Origin: an uncultured Flavobacteriaceae bacterium
GTDB lineage: Bacteria > Bacteroidota > Bacteroidia > Flavobacteriales > Flavobacteriaceae
Direction of reading: 5' to 3'
Assembly (NCBI GenBank): GCA_943842245.1
Contig: CALTAJ010000002.1
Coordinates: 831,596-895,595, forward strand
DNA: 64,000 bases
This document shows positions 8,925 through 17,777 of the stretch, piece after piece. Every line of letters starts with the position of its first letter. The first letter of the stretch is position 1. The position numbers were made by a program, and so were the translations under genes. The notes below the pieces were generated by a model. That model did not search any database, was not told the DNA's origin, and saw only the letters and a list, made by a program, of their open reading frames with translations.

Positions 8925-10328
8925 TTAATAATGAAAACGTTTACTCTCTCCAATATAAGGGTCTCCTTTTGCGAGTAGTGGTGATTTGGTTAATTCTTTG
9001 AAAACAATAAATATGAAGAGTCCTAAAAAGAATAGAAAACCTCCGATTTCAGCTGTACCTATATACCACTGATCTCCAACAGCCGAGGGCATTATCATAT
9101 TATAAACATCTATGTAGTGTCCTAATAAAATTACTATTCCTGCCATCACTATGAAGTAATTGATACGCTTATAATCACTATTCATTAATATCAATAATGG
9201 AAAAATAAAATTCATAACTAACATTCCAAAAAATGGTAAGTTATAGTCTTCAATTCGTGTCATAAAATAAGTAACTTCTTCTGGAATATTAGAATACCAA
9301 ATTAACATAAACTGAGAAAACCATAAATACGTCCAAAAAACACTAAAACCAAACATGAACTTACCTAAATCATGAATATGACTATCATTCACAAATTCTA
9401 AAAATCCTTTTGATTTTAGATAAATTGTAATCAAAGCTATTGTTGTAACACCTGATACAACCATACTTGCAAAAACATACCATCCAAACAAAGTACTAAA
9501 CCAGTGAGGATCTATAGACATTATCCAGTCCCAAGACATAACAGACTCAGTCACAATAAAAAATACTAAAAATGCTGCTGATATTCGGAAATTCTTCTTG
9601 TGGTTTGAAATATCATCTGCAGAATCTTGTGCAAGAGAAAACTTTCTTGAGAAATATCGATATAAAGACCAGCCTGATAAAAAGAATACGGCTCTTAACA
9701 TAAAAAATGGTACGTTTAAATAACCTGTTTTTCCAGCAATTAATTTATCGTGTGCAACTACTTCAGGATCCATCCAAATAAATAGGTGATTAAGATGCAT
9801 TCCTGAAAGTGCTAAAATTATAATAATAATTATTCCTCCGGGAAGTAAGTAAGCGGTAATTCCTTCCATAACTCGGAAAAGGACCGGGGACCATCCGGCT
9901 TGAGCAGCACGTTGAATTGCATAAAAGGCAAGAACTCCTAAGGAAATCATAAAGAAAAAGAATGCTGCAACATAAAAAGCAGCCCATGGTTTATTACTCA
10001 ACTGATGAAAAACATGTTCATCATGATTTAAGTCATGACTAACGCCTTGATGAGTTTTAGAATCGCTATGAGTGGATTCAGAATCATGAACTATTTCCTT
10101 GGTGTCATGTTGAGAGTCTGTCTGATGATCTGAAATTGTTCCATAATCCCTTGAACCTGGTTTACTATGACCATCGCCATGATTAGCTGATACCATAGAT
10201 TTAGATTCTTCTAAAGTAGACGGTGCATTTAAAAAACCATAAGTCAGGCCTAGAAAACCAGCAACCATTAAAGTAATTGCCAGATTTCTAAGTTTATTGG
10301 GAAAAGTATACATCATTTGTTTTTCCAT
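8925..10328 (-). CDS. actF: Alternative complex III subunit ActF (quinol:cytochrome c oxidoreductase membrane subunit)
   Basis: ActF is one of two large membrane subunits of alternative complex III, paralogous to ActC, with about ten helices (for example FYVAAFFFFMISLGVLAFYA and MLVMNFIFPLLILM). The position in the act operon and the length of 467 residues fit. Between the first helix and the core there is a hydrophilic insert of about 70 residues rich in His, Asp and Ser (roughly residues 44-105), likely exposed outside the membrane core. A second ATG pair lies five codons in (MMYTF). It follows ActE by three bases. Confidence 0.9.
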   Translation of the reverse strand: MEKQMMYTFPNKLRNLAITLMVAGFLGLTYGFLNAPSTLEESKSMVSANHGDGHSKPGSRDYGTISDHQTDSQHDTKEIVHDSESTHSDSKTHQGVSHDLNHDEHVFHQLSNKPWAAFYVAAFFFFMISLGVLAFYAIQRAAQAGWSPVLFRVMEGITAYLLPGGIIIIIILALSGMHLNHLFIWMDPEVVAHDKLIAGKTGYLNVPFFMLRAVFFLSGWSLYRYFSRKFSLAQDSADDISNHKKNFRISAAFLVFFIVTESVMSWDWIMSIDPHWFSTLFGWYVFASMVVSGVTTIALITIYLKSKGFLEFVNDSHIHDLGKFMFGFSVFWTYLWFSQFMLIWYSNIPEEVTYFMTRIEDYNLPFFGMLVMNFIFPLLILMNSDYKRINYFIVMAGIVILLGHYIDVYNMIMPSAVGDQWYIGTAEIGGFLFFLGLFIFIVFKELTKSPLLAKGDPYIGESKRFHY

Positions 10329-10331
10329 AAA

Positions 10332-10880
10332 TTATTTAACAAGCTTACTTCTTAATTCCATAACATGCTGTGAAATTTGCCATCGCTCTTTTGCATCAAC
10401 TTGTCCAGCATGTGACCCCATTGCATTTTTACCATACATTAAAACATGATAAATACTTCCTGGAGTAATTTGTCTATCAGCATAACTCGGTACTCCTAAA
10501 AATTTTTCCCGGGTCATTAAAATTCCTTGACCATCTCCTTTTTTACCATGGCAAACTGCACAATAAATTGTATAAAGTTCTTTTCCATTTGCCCCATTTT
10601 CTTTCGTTAGTTCAAGAGGGGAAATCAAATTAGTTTTGGCTGATTCGTAACCTTCGTTGGTATCAGGATAATCATATGGCTCCCATCCCCTAGCAATAGA
10701 ACCTTCTACTGGAATTTGCGCTTCAATACCATTGGCAAAAGCATCGGTATCTGCATAAGTTTTATAACCCACAGGTTCGTACATATTTGGGAAATATTGA
10801 TAATTGGGTTTGGAAGGGTTAAAACAAGATTGTAATCCCAACAAAACAATTAAACAAATTAGCAAACCTTTATAATTCAT
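10332..10880 (-). CDS. actE: Alternative complex III subunit ActE, monoheme cytochrome c lipoprotein
   Basis: ActE is a small c-type cytochrome that helps hand electrons out of the complex. The N-terminus is a lipoprotein signal (LIVLLGLQSC, Cys19), followed by one heme-binding motif (YCAVCHGKKGDGQG) and a distal Met candidate (HVLMYGKNAMGSH). The length of 182 residues fits. Its start is directly adjacent to the end of ActD, so translation is probably coupled. Confidence 0.93.
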   Translation of the reverse strand: MNYKGLLICLIVLLGLQSCFNPSKPNYQYFPNMYEPVGYKTYADTDAFANGIEAQIPVEGSIARGWEPYDYPDTNEGYESAKTNLISPLELTKENGANGKELYTIYCAVCHGKKGDGQGILMTREKFLGVPSYADRQITPGSIYHVLMYGKNAMGSHAGQVDAKERWQISQHVMELRSKLVK

Positions 10881-11408
10881 CTATTCTGGTTTTTCGATTA
10901 TTGAAACATCAATAGCTCCTGACTTTTTTAAAAGCTTTTCAAGTTCTTTTTCATTGTCATGAAGTTCAATCTCTACGAGGAATTTATCATCTGTAGTTAA
11001 AGGATTTGGATTTTCGGCTTTTTTAAAAGGCCAAAGTTTACTTCTCATATAAAATGTAATTACCATTAGGTGAGCAGCAAAAAAAACAGTCATCTCGAAC
11101 ATGATTGGAACAAAAGCTGGCATATTCTCTAAGTAAGAAAAACTTGGCTTACCTCCAATATTCTGAGGCCAATCCTCTATCATAATGTAATTCATCATTA
11201 ATGTGGCTATGCATAATCCTATACAACCATAGATAAAGGCCATGATAGCTAGGCGAGTTTCCTCAAGTCCCAATGCCTTATCTAGACCGTGTACAGGAAA
11301 TGGTGTGTATACTTCCTCAATATGGTGTTTCTCTGAACGCAATATCTTAACGGCACTTAAAAGGACGTCATCATCATCGTAAAGAGCATGTATTACTTTA
11401 TTACTCAT
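10881..11408 (-). CDS. actD: Alternative complex III subunit ActD (DUF3341)
   Basis: ActD is a membrane subunit of alternative complex III with two helices and a cytoplasmic domain. The first domain (about residues 1-60) is of the DUF3341 type (VIHALYDDDDVLLSAVKILR, then EEVYTPFPVHGLDKAL). Two hydrophobic helices follow (LAIMAFIYGCIGLCIATLMM; FVPIMFEMTVFFAAHLMVIT). The length of 175 residues is typical. It overlaps the end of ActC by eight bases and abuts ActE, which argues for one mRNA with coupled translation. Confidence 0.93.
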   Translation of the reverse strand: MSNKVIHALYDDDDVLLSAVKILRSEKHHIEEVYTPFPVHGLDKALGLEETRLAIMAFIYGCIGLCIATLMMNYIMIEDWPQNIGGKPSFSYLENMPAFVPIMFEMTVFFAAHLMVITFYMRSKLWPFKKAENPNPLTTDDKFLVEIELHDNEKELEKLLKKSGAIDVSIIEKPE

Positions 11409-12792
11409 GATTTCTATCTCTTAAATTTTTATACTTCTCACCGGAAGATTTTAATATAGTTTTAACTTCAGCCTGAGCAATTACAGGGAAGGTTCTTGCA
11501 TATAGCAAAAATAGTACAAAGAAAAACCCTATTGTACCTATAAATATCCCAATATCCACGAATGTTGGAGAAAACATTGTCCATGAAGAAGGAAGATAAT
11601 CTCTATGAAGCGAGGTTACTATAATTACGAAGCGCTCAAACCACATTCCAATATTAACTACTATAGAAATAATAAATGAGAACATTATACTTGTTCTTAA
11701 CTTCTTAAACCACATAAACTGAGGTGAAAATACGTTACACGTCATCATAGACCAGTAAGCCCACCAATATGGACCAGTAGCACGATTTAAGAAAGCATAT
11801 TGTTCATATTCAACTCCTGAATACCAAGCAATAAAGAGTTCTGTTATATAGGCAACACCGACAATAGATCCTGTAATCATAATAACAATGTTCATCAATT
11901 CAATATGCTGGACCGTTATATAATTTTCTAAATTGGATACTTTTCTCATAATTATGAGTAAAGTATTTACCATTGCAAAGCCCGAAAAAACAGCCCCAGC
12001 TACAAAATAAGGCGGGAAAATTGTTGTGTGCCATCCAGGAATTACAGAAGTAGCAAAGTCAAAAGATACTATGGTGTGAACCGATAAAACTAAAGGGGTA
12101 GCCAATCCCGCAAGTACTAAAGAAACTTCTTCAAAACGTTGCCAATCTTTTGCACGTCCACTCCAACCAAAGCTCAAAAGACTATAAATTTTCTTTTGGA
12201 ATGGCATCACGGCACGATCTCGAATCATTGCGAAATCAGGAAGCAATCCAGTCCACCAAAATACTAATGATACAGATAAATAAGTTGAAATTGCAAACAC
12301 ATCCCAAAGTAATGGAGAGTTAAAATTGACCCAAAGGGATCCAAATCCATTTGGAATTGGAAGAACCCAGTAAGCAAGCCAAGGGCGACCCATATGAATA
12401 ATAGGAAAAAGTCCAGCCTGAATTACAGAAAAAATTGTCATTGCCTCTGCTGAACGGTTAATTGCCATACGCCATTTTTGTCTGAATAAGAGGAGAACTG
12501 CCGAAATCAAAGTACCTGCATGTCCAATTCCAACCCACCATACAAAGTTCGTAATATCCCACGCCCAGCCAACGGTTTTATTTAGTCCCCATGTTCCAAT
12601 ACCTGTAGAAATAGTATAAATGATACAACCAACACCCCACAAAAGTGCTGTTAGAGCGATTCCAAACACAATCCACCACTGTTTGTTGGCAGCTCCTTCA
12701 ACTGGAGCAGCAACATCCACAGTTACATCGTGATAAGACTTATCACCTGTAACGAGTGGTTTTCTAATTGGTGCTTCGTAATGCGATGCCAT
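11401..12792 (-). CDS. actC: Alternative complex III subunit ActC (NrfD/PsrC-like quinol-binding membrane protein)
   Basis: ActC is the NrfD/PsrC-type membrane subunit thought to hold the quinol site next to ActB's iron-sulfur clusters. It has about ten membrane helices, with family landmarks such as NFVWWVGIGHAGTLISAVLL, MAINRSAEAMTIF and FPIIHMGRPWLAYW. The length is 463 residues. It follows ActB by 23 bases and overlaps ActD by eight. Confidence 0.95.
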   Translation of the reverse strand: MASHYEAPIRKPLVTGDKSYHDVTVDVAAPVEGAANKQWWIVFGIALTALLWGVGCIIYTISTGIGTWGLNKTVGWAWDITNFVWWVGIGHAGTLISAVLLLFRQKWRMAINRSAEAMTIFSVIQAGLFPIIHMGRPWLAYWVLPIPNGFGSLWVNFNSPLLWDVFAISTYLSVSLVFWWTGLLPDFAMIRDRAVMPFQKKIYSLLSFGWSGRAKDWQRFEEVSLVLAGLATPLVLSVHTIVSFDFATSVIPGWHTTIFPPYFVAGAVFSGFAMVNTLLIIMRKVSNLENYITVQHIELMNIVIMITGSIVGVAYITELFIAWYSGVEYEQYAFLNRATGPYWWAYWSMMTCNVFSPQFMWFKKLRTSIMFSFIISIVVNIGMWFERFVIIVTSLHRDYLPSSWTMFSPTFVDIGIFIGTIGFFFVLFLLYARTFPVIAQAEVKTILKSSGEKYKNLRDRNHE

Positions 12793-12815
12793 ACATTCTT
12801 TTTTTCAATTCTATT

Positions 12816-15800
12816 TTATACCTCATCGGTATTTCTAACTTTTACTTGATACATTACGTTGGGTTTTGTTCCTACACTTTCTAACAAGTGATACATACGA
12901 TTATCATTATGTAATGCTGCTACTTTACTTTTTTTATCATTTAAATCACCAAAAACCATTGCTCCAGAATCACATGCATTAGAACATGCTGTTTGGAAGC
13001 TACCATCAGTGATATGTTCTCCTTTTAGTTTTGCATCTAAAATAGTTTTTTGTGTCATTTGAATACACATAGAACATTTTTCCATAACTCCTCTTGAACG
13101 CACAACTACATCTGGATTTAAAACCATGCGTCCTAGGTCGTTGTTCATGTGGTAATCAAACTCATCATTTTTGTTATATAAAAACCAGTTGAAACGACGA
13201 ACCTTATAAGGACAGTTGTTCGCACAATATCGTGTCCCTACACAGCGGTTGTAGGCCATATGATTCTGACCCTGTCTACCGTGTGATGTAGCTGCTACAG
13301 GGCAAACAGTTTCACAAGGTGCATGATTACAGTGTTGGCACATCACAGGTTGAAATGCAACTTGTGGATTAGCTGCAGCTTGTTCCATTTCTCCAAACGT
13401 GTTTAAAGAATCACCGATTCCTGATATGGAATCCTTGGTTTCATTATCTCCTTCAAAAGTTGAGTCTGATGAATAATAACGATCAATTCGCAACCAATGC
13501 ATATCACGTGATTTACGTACTTCGCGTTTTCCAACTACAGGAACATTATTTTCTGCATGACAAGCTATAACGCAAGCTCCACAACCGGTACAAGAATTCA
13601 AGTCAATAGAGAGGTTAAAATGGTGACCTATACTTCGATCAAATTCTTGCCACATATCAACTTCAGGAGAGGTTACATCAAACTCAATATGATTTTTTGA
13701 AACCTGAGGCATAACATTCCAATATGCTTTATCTTTTGTATTAAAAATCTCTAAAGTTGTTTCTTTTATAATATCGCCTCTCCCCATTAGGGTATTATGC
13801 AACTGTACGCATGCAAATTCATGCTCTCCATCGTCTAGGTTAATTGAAACGTTTTGAACTTTTTCAAAACCTCGATAGAATTTATATGCATTTACTCCAG
13901 TTTGCATTTCATCTTTGAGTCCCATACGTTTTCCATAACCAAATGAAAGGCCTACAGTTCCTATTGCTTGTCCTGGCTGAACAAGTACCGGAATTTTTAG
14001 AGTTTGAGTTCCAACAGTAACTGATGCATAACTACCATTAAGAGCACCATTTGCAGTATTAATATTTTTTAATCCCAAAGCTTTTGCGTCACTTATAGAT
14101 ATAGTTAGGTAGTTGTCCCAACTTATTCTTGTAATAGGATCAGGAAATTCCTGTAACCATGGATTATTAGCTTGTTGCCCGTCACCCATTCCTGTTTTAG
14201 AATACAACACTAGGCTCATTCCGTCAGAGTTGGCTGTTTTAAGGGCTTTAATATTTAATTTTGTGAAATCTGGAATTATTTCCTCCTGAGGAGTTTCATT
14301 TGAGAAATAGCCATCGTGTAAAGCTTTGTTCCAAGAACTTGAACCTAAGATTGATTCATTCCAGTGAGCTTTAATTTGATCATAAAACTTTGAGCTTTTC
14401 CCTGCTAACCTGAGTAAGACATCTTGAAATTGTTGAGTATCAAATAAAGGTCGAATCGTTGGCTGAGCAAGAGCAAAATGACCTGGCTTGAATTCATAAT
14501 CCCCCCAAGACTCCAAGTAATGAGGCGTAGCTGCAATAAATTGAGAAACTTCAGCAGTTTCGTTAATTTTTGAAGTAAAGCTTAATGAAAACTCAAGCTC
14601 TTTAATTGCTTTCTCAAGTTCACTTCCATTGGAAGATGAGAAAACTGGATTTACACCTACTGAAATAAGACCACCTACTGTTCCAGCTTTTATAGCTTTA
14701 AAAGCTTCTAATACTTCTTTTGTGTTTCCTTGTCTAGTCAATTTTGGACTTTCGGGAATAAAAGCTTCACTATCTAAATGAGAATTAATGGCTAATACTA
14801 TAGCCTGGGCTATTTCATCTTCAATTCCTGAAACTAAGACTCCTTTAGATCCGGATTTTTTTAGAGCGGCTATTGCTTTATCTGCGTTAGATTTTAAATT
14901 CTCCGATAATTGTCCTGTAATATTCCCAATAAGGCGATCATGTATGTAAGCTAAAATGTTTTTTTGATCTGCTGGTGTACAAGGTATACGATAATCAGCA
15001 TTTGCACCTGTCAGTGACATATTGGATTCAAACTGAAAGTGCTGAGACATCTCTGCTTTTCCATGATTTTGATTTGGTATTCTTGATACAGCATAACCTG
15101 CTTCATAACCCCCACCCTGCCAATCACCAAGAAAATCAGCATCAATAGAAACTATTGTTTTAGCCTTTGAAAAATCATAATCTGCCAATGCTCTTTTTCC
15201 ATAATATTTTTCAAATGAATTAAGAGCAGCATCAGAGGATATAGTATCGTAAACTACAGGACGAATATTAGGATATTTGCTTATAAAGTCAGTAATAATT
15301 TTTTGTGAGGTTGGGCTTGGTAGTGTTGGCATCAAAAGAATTATTTCCTTATTTGATGCAGCTAATGCTTTAAGCATTGCTTCAGTCTGAAGATAAAAAT
15401 TATCCCATGAAACATCTTTCCCATTAGCCTGAGGTCCTTTTAAGCGTAGGGTGTCATAAAGAGAAAGTATTGAGGCGTGGACTCTTGCGTTAGCACAGCC
15501 TAATGTAGGGGCATCTGGATTACTCTCGACTTTTATAGGTCTTCCCTCTCGTGTTTTTATAAGAATACTTCCAAAATCAAAGCCATCTGCGATAGTAGTT
15601 GCATAATAATTTGGTACACCAGGTCTAATTTGTTCCGGCTGAACAACATAAGGGACTGACTTTATTACTGGGCCCTCACATGCAGCTAGTGTTGCTGCCG
15701 CTGTACTAAATCCAACATATTTGAGAAAGTCTCTTCTAGATGTAATACTTTTTTCAAGCGCTTTTTCATCACTTAAAAAATCTTCTGGCAGCTTAGATAC

Positions 15801-15887
15801 AAATTCGTTTTCCTCTAATTTTTTCAGGTCCACGTTATTTGAATCAAGTTGATCTAAATTTTTCCAATATGTCTTATTTGATGCCAT
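12816..15887 (-). CDS. actB: Alternative complex III subunit ActB (Tat-exported iron-sulfur protein fused to a molybdopterin-oxidoreductase-like domain)
   Basis: ActB carries the iron-sulfur chain of the complex. Near residue 50 there is a twin-arginine signal (SRRDFLKYVGFSTAAATLAAC) ending in a lipobox-like LAAC. A long molybdopterin-oxidoreductase-like region follows, which in this family carries no cofactor. The last about 280 residues form a ferredoxin-type domain with four cysteine clusters: CTGCGACVIACHAENN, CQHCNHAPCETVCP, CVGTRYCANNCPY and CSMCIQMTQ with a later CSNACDSG. This suits three 4Fe-4S and one 3Fe-4S clusters. The length of 1023 residues is typical. Confidence 0.96.
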   Translation of the reverse strand: MASNKTYWKNLDQLDSNNVDLKKLEENEFVSKLPEDFLSDEKALEKSITSRRDFLKYVGFSTAAATLAACEGPVIKSVPYVVQPEQIRPGVPNYYATTIADGFDFGSILIKTREGRPIKVESNPDAPTLGCANARVHASILSLYDTLRLKGPQANGKDVSWDNFYLQTEAMLKALAASNKEIILLMPTLPSPTSQKIITDFISKYPNIRPVVYDTISSDAALNSFEKYYGKRALADYDFSKAKTIVSIDADFLGDWQGGGYEAGYAVSRIPNQNHGKAEMSQHFQFESNMSLTGANADYRIPCTPADQKNILAYIHDRLIGNITGQLSENLKSNADKAIAALKKSGSKGVLVSGIEDEIAQAIVLAINSHLDSEAFIPESPKLTRQGNTKEVLEAFKAIKAGTVGGLISVGVNPVFSSSNGSELEKAIKELEFSLSFTSKINETAEVSQFIAATPHYLESWGDYEFKPGHFALAQPTIRPLFDTQQFQDVLLRLAGKSSKFYDQIKAHWNESILGSSSWNKALHDGYFSNETPQEEIIPDFTKLNIKALKTANSDGMSLVLYSKTGMGDGQQANNPWLQEFPDPITRISWDNYLTISISDAKALGLKNINTANGALNGSYASVTVGTQTLKIPVLVQPGQAIGTVGLSFGYGKRMGLKDEMQTGVNAYKFYRGFEKVQNVSINLDDGEHEFACVQLHNTLMGRGDIIKETTLEIFNTKDKAYWNVMPQVSKNHIEFDVTSPEVDMWQEFDRSIGHHFNLSIDLNSCTGCGACVIACHAENNVPVVGKREVRKSRDMHWLRIDRYYSSDSTFEGDNETKDSISGIGDSLNTFGEMEQAAANPQVAFQPVMCQHCNHAPCETVCPVAATSHGRQGQNHMAYNRCVGTRYCANNCPYKVRRFNWFLYNKNDEFDYHMNNDLGRMVLNPDVVVRSRGVMEKCSMCIQMTQKTILDAKLKGEHITDGSFQTACSNACDSGAMVFGDLNDKKSKVAALHNDNRMYHLLESVGTKPNVMYQVKVRNTDEV

Positions 15888-15907
15888 AAAATTTTATTGA
15901 TCTCTAT

Positions 15908-17239
15908 TTAGTAGTGACATTTTCCACATTCAAGCCCACCCATTTGGGCAACTGTTAATTTTTCTACTCCATATTTTTTAGAAAGCGCCTCATGAATTTT
16001 TAAATAATACTCATTACTTTCAACTTTTACATTTGTCTCTCTGTGACAATTTATACACCAACCCATAGTAAGCGGTGAATATTGATACATAATCTCCATC
16101 TCCTCAACTGGCCCATGACATTTTTGACATGTTATCTCTCCAACCTCAACATGCTGAGCGTGGTTGAAATAAACGAAGTCTGGTAAATTATGAATACGAA
16201 CCCATTTTACAGGTTCAGTCTCTCCTGTATATCTTTGATTTTCTTCATCCCATCCAACAGCAGCATATAATTTCTTGATTTCTTTTGTATAAAAATCTTT
16301 AGTATATCCATTCTCTAAATCTTCTTCTCCATTATACTCAGCAATATTTTGGTGACAATTCATGCAAACATTTAATGAAGGTATCCCAGAATGTTTAGAA
16401 ACACGTGCTGAAGAATGGCAATATTTACATTCAATCTGATTAGCTCCCGCATGTATTTCGTGAGAATAATGAATTGGCTGAACTGGCATATAACCTTGAT
16501 CTACTCCCACTTGCATAAAGAAACCATAAACAAAATAGGCACTACTCAACAATAAAAGGATAACCGAAGTCATCACTAAAAACTGATTCTGAACAAAAGC
16601 TAACCAAATTGGTGTACGTTTTGGTTTTACTTGAGGGGTAATATCAACTCCACTTAATTTTGCAATACGCATTAAAGTTCGCTGCACCAAGAAAAGCATT
16701 GTTACAAGTATTGCAAATACTAATGAAAGTGCAATTAGAATTAAAGTGTTACTAACACCAGCGCCAGACATTTGAGATGTGGAACTTCCAACCGCCTTGA
16801 CAGTCGCAACTGGAGCTGGAGGTATATAATCCGTATAGGCTAAAATATTGTCAATGTCCAGATTGGATAGTTGAGGAAAAGAAGTCATAACGGATCCGTT
16901 ATATTCCTCATAAATTGCCACTGCTTGTGCATCGCCCGACTTAACCATAGCAGTACTGTTCTTAATCCAAGTGTACAGCCACTCTTTATCATACTTTGCT
17001 GAAACACCCTTAAGTGCTGGGCCCACAGCTCTTTTATTAAGCTTATGGCACGCAGCGCAATTTGCGTTAAAAAGTTTTTTTCCTGCTTGAACAGCGGCGC
17101 TATTATCTGCTATTACTACTTCTTGAGCTACAATTTTCTGCGTTAAAAGAACGCTAATTAAAATAATAAATGGTAAAAAGAAAGATTTCAATCTTGTGAT
17201 GAGAATATTTCTTTTAATTGAATTTGTAACTTTATCCAA
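15908..17239 (-). CDS. actA: Alternative complex III subunit ActA: monoheme domain fused to a pentaheme cytochrome c
   Basis: ActA is the multiheme cytochrome of the complex. Six CxxCH motifs are visible: CAACH near the N-terminus (a cytochrome-c domain with AVGPALKGV), then after a membrane helix (about residues 163-190) CKYCH, CMNCH, CQKCH, CINCH and CGKCH, the last one at the C-terminus. So a monoheme domain precedes the usual pentaheme domain. The start is uncertain: this frame opens with TTG at 17239, and a second TTG at 17191 would place a compact signal peptide (KSFFLPFIILISVLL... KIVAQ) right at the N-terminus. No ATG precedes the signal. It heads the operon. Confidence 0.92.
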   Translation of the reverse strand: MDKVTNSIKRNILITRLKSFFLPFIILISVLLTQKIVAQEVVIADNSAAVQAGKKLFNANCAACHKLNKRAVGPALKGVSAKYDKEWLYTWIKNSTAMVKSGDAQAVAIYEEYNGSVMTSFPQLSNLDIDNILAYTDYIPPAPVATVKAVGSSTSQMSGAGVSNTLILIALSLVFAILVTMLFLVQRTLMRIAKLSGVDITPQVKPKRTPIWLAFVQNQFLVMTSVILLLLSSAYFVYGFFMQVGVDQGYMPVQPIHYSHEIHAGANQIECKYCHSSARVSKHSGIPSLNVCMNCHQNIAEYNGEEDLENGYTKDFYTKEIKKLYAAVGWDEENQRYTGETEPVKWVRIHNLPDFVYFNHAQHVEVGEITCQKCHGPVEEMEIMYQYSPLTMGWCINCHRETNVKVESNEYYLKIHEALSKKYGVEKLTVAQMGGLECGKCHY

Positions 17240-17261
17240 AATTTATTTCTAAAATTCGACA

Positions 17262-17269
17262 CAAAAATA
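17262..17269 (-). promoter_or_regulatory. -7 promoter element for the ActA-COX1 respiratory operon
   Basis: On the minus strand this reads TATTTTTG, a perfect TAnnTTTG. Transcription would start near 17257, giving an 18-base leader to the TTG at 17239 or a 66-base leader to the TTG at 17191. Confidence 0.5.
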
Positions 17270-17393
17270 CAGTATAGAATGCTTTTTATTAAGCTAAGAA
17301 ATTAAGATTTTATTAATTTATAACCGTTCTAAATAAGGATTAAGATTTATTAAATTGATTCGGTATAAAAAGAATTTTTTGTTTTTTTGTAAC

Positions 17394-17777
17394 ATGAAAA
17401 ATATTCGTTGTAATTATCTGATTTTATTGATTTTATTGATTGGCTTCAACTTTGTTTTCTCTCAAGAACAAAAATTAAACATTGAACAAGATCCTAAAAT
17501 AGACAGTTTACTTCAAAAAAAAATTCAACTAGATAGAGAGCGCTTCAACAAGACTTATTTTACGCTTCAATTACATTATGGAGATCTCGTTTTAGCAGAA
17601 GAGGTTTTGATGCGTTCAAAAGAAATATTTCCACATATTCCAGTTAAATTGAGTTTTGAAACCCCTAACTATAAAGTTCAGGCAGGACGTTTTAAAGAAA
17701 AATTAAATGGGCTAAAGACATTAGATACATTAAAAAGCTTTTTCCCTTCAGCATTCTTAATTACCAGAAAAGATTAA
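17394..17777 (+). CDS. Secreted SPOR-domain protein
   Basis: This is a short exported protein of about 127 residues. It starts with a signal peptide ([18 protein letters not shown], cleavage after FSQ). It ends with a SPOR-like domain ([20 protein letters not shown], then FPSAFLITR), which in this family binds denuded peptidoglycan. The upstream in-frame codons from 17355 would spoil the signal peptide, so the ATG at 17394 is preferred. It is convergent with infB and the two stop codons overlap. Its precise role is unknown. Confidence 0.8.
   Translation: MKNIRCNYLILLILLIGFNFVFSQEQKLNIEQDPKIDSLLQKKIQLDRERFNKTYFTLQLHYGDLVLAEEVLMRSKEIFPHIPVKLSFETPNYKVQAGRFKEKLNGLKTLDTLKSFFPSAFLITRKD

Noticed and set aside
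9790-9987. A cysteine-rich small protein on the minus strand within ActF
   Set aside because: It is an out-of-frame shadow of the ActF coding region, which has strong family support.
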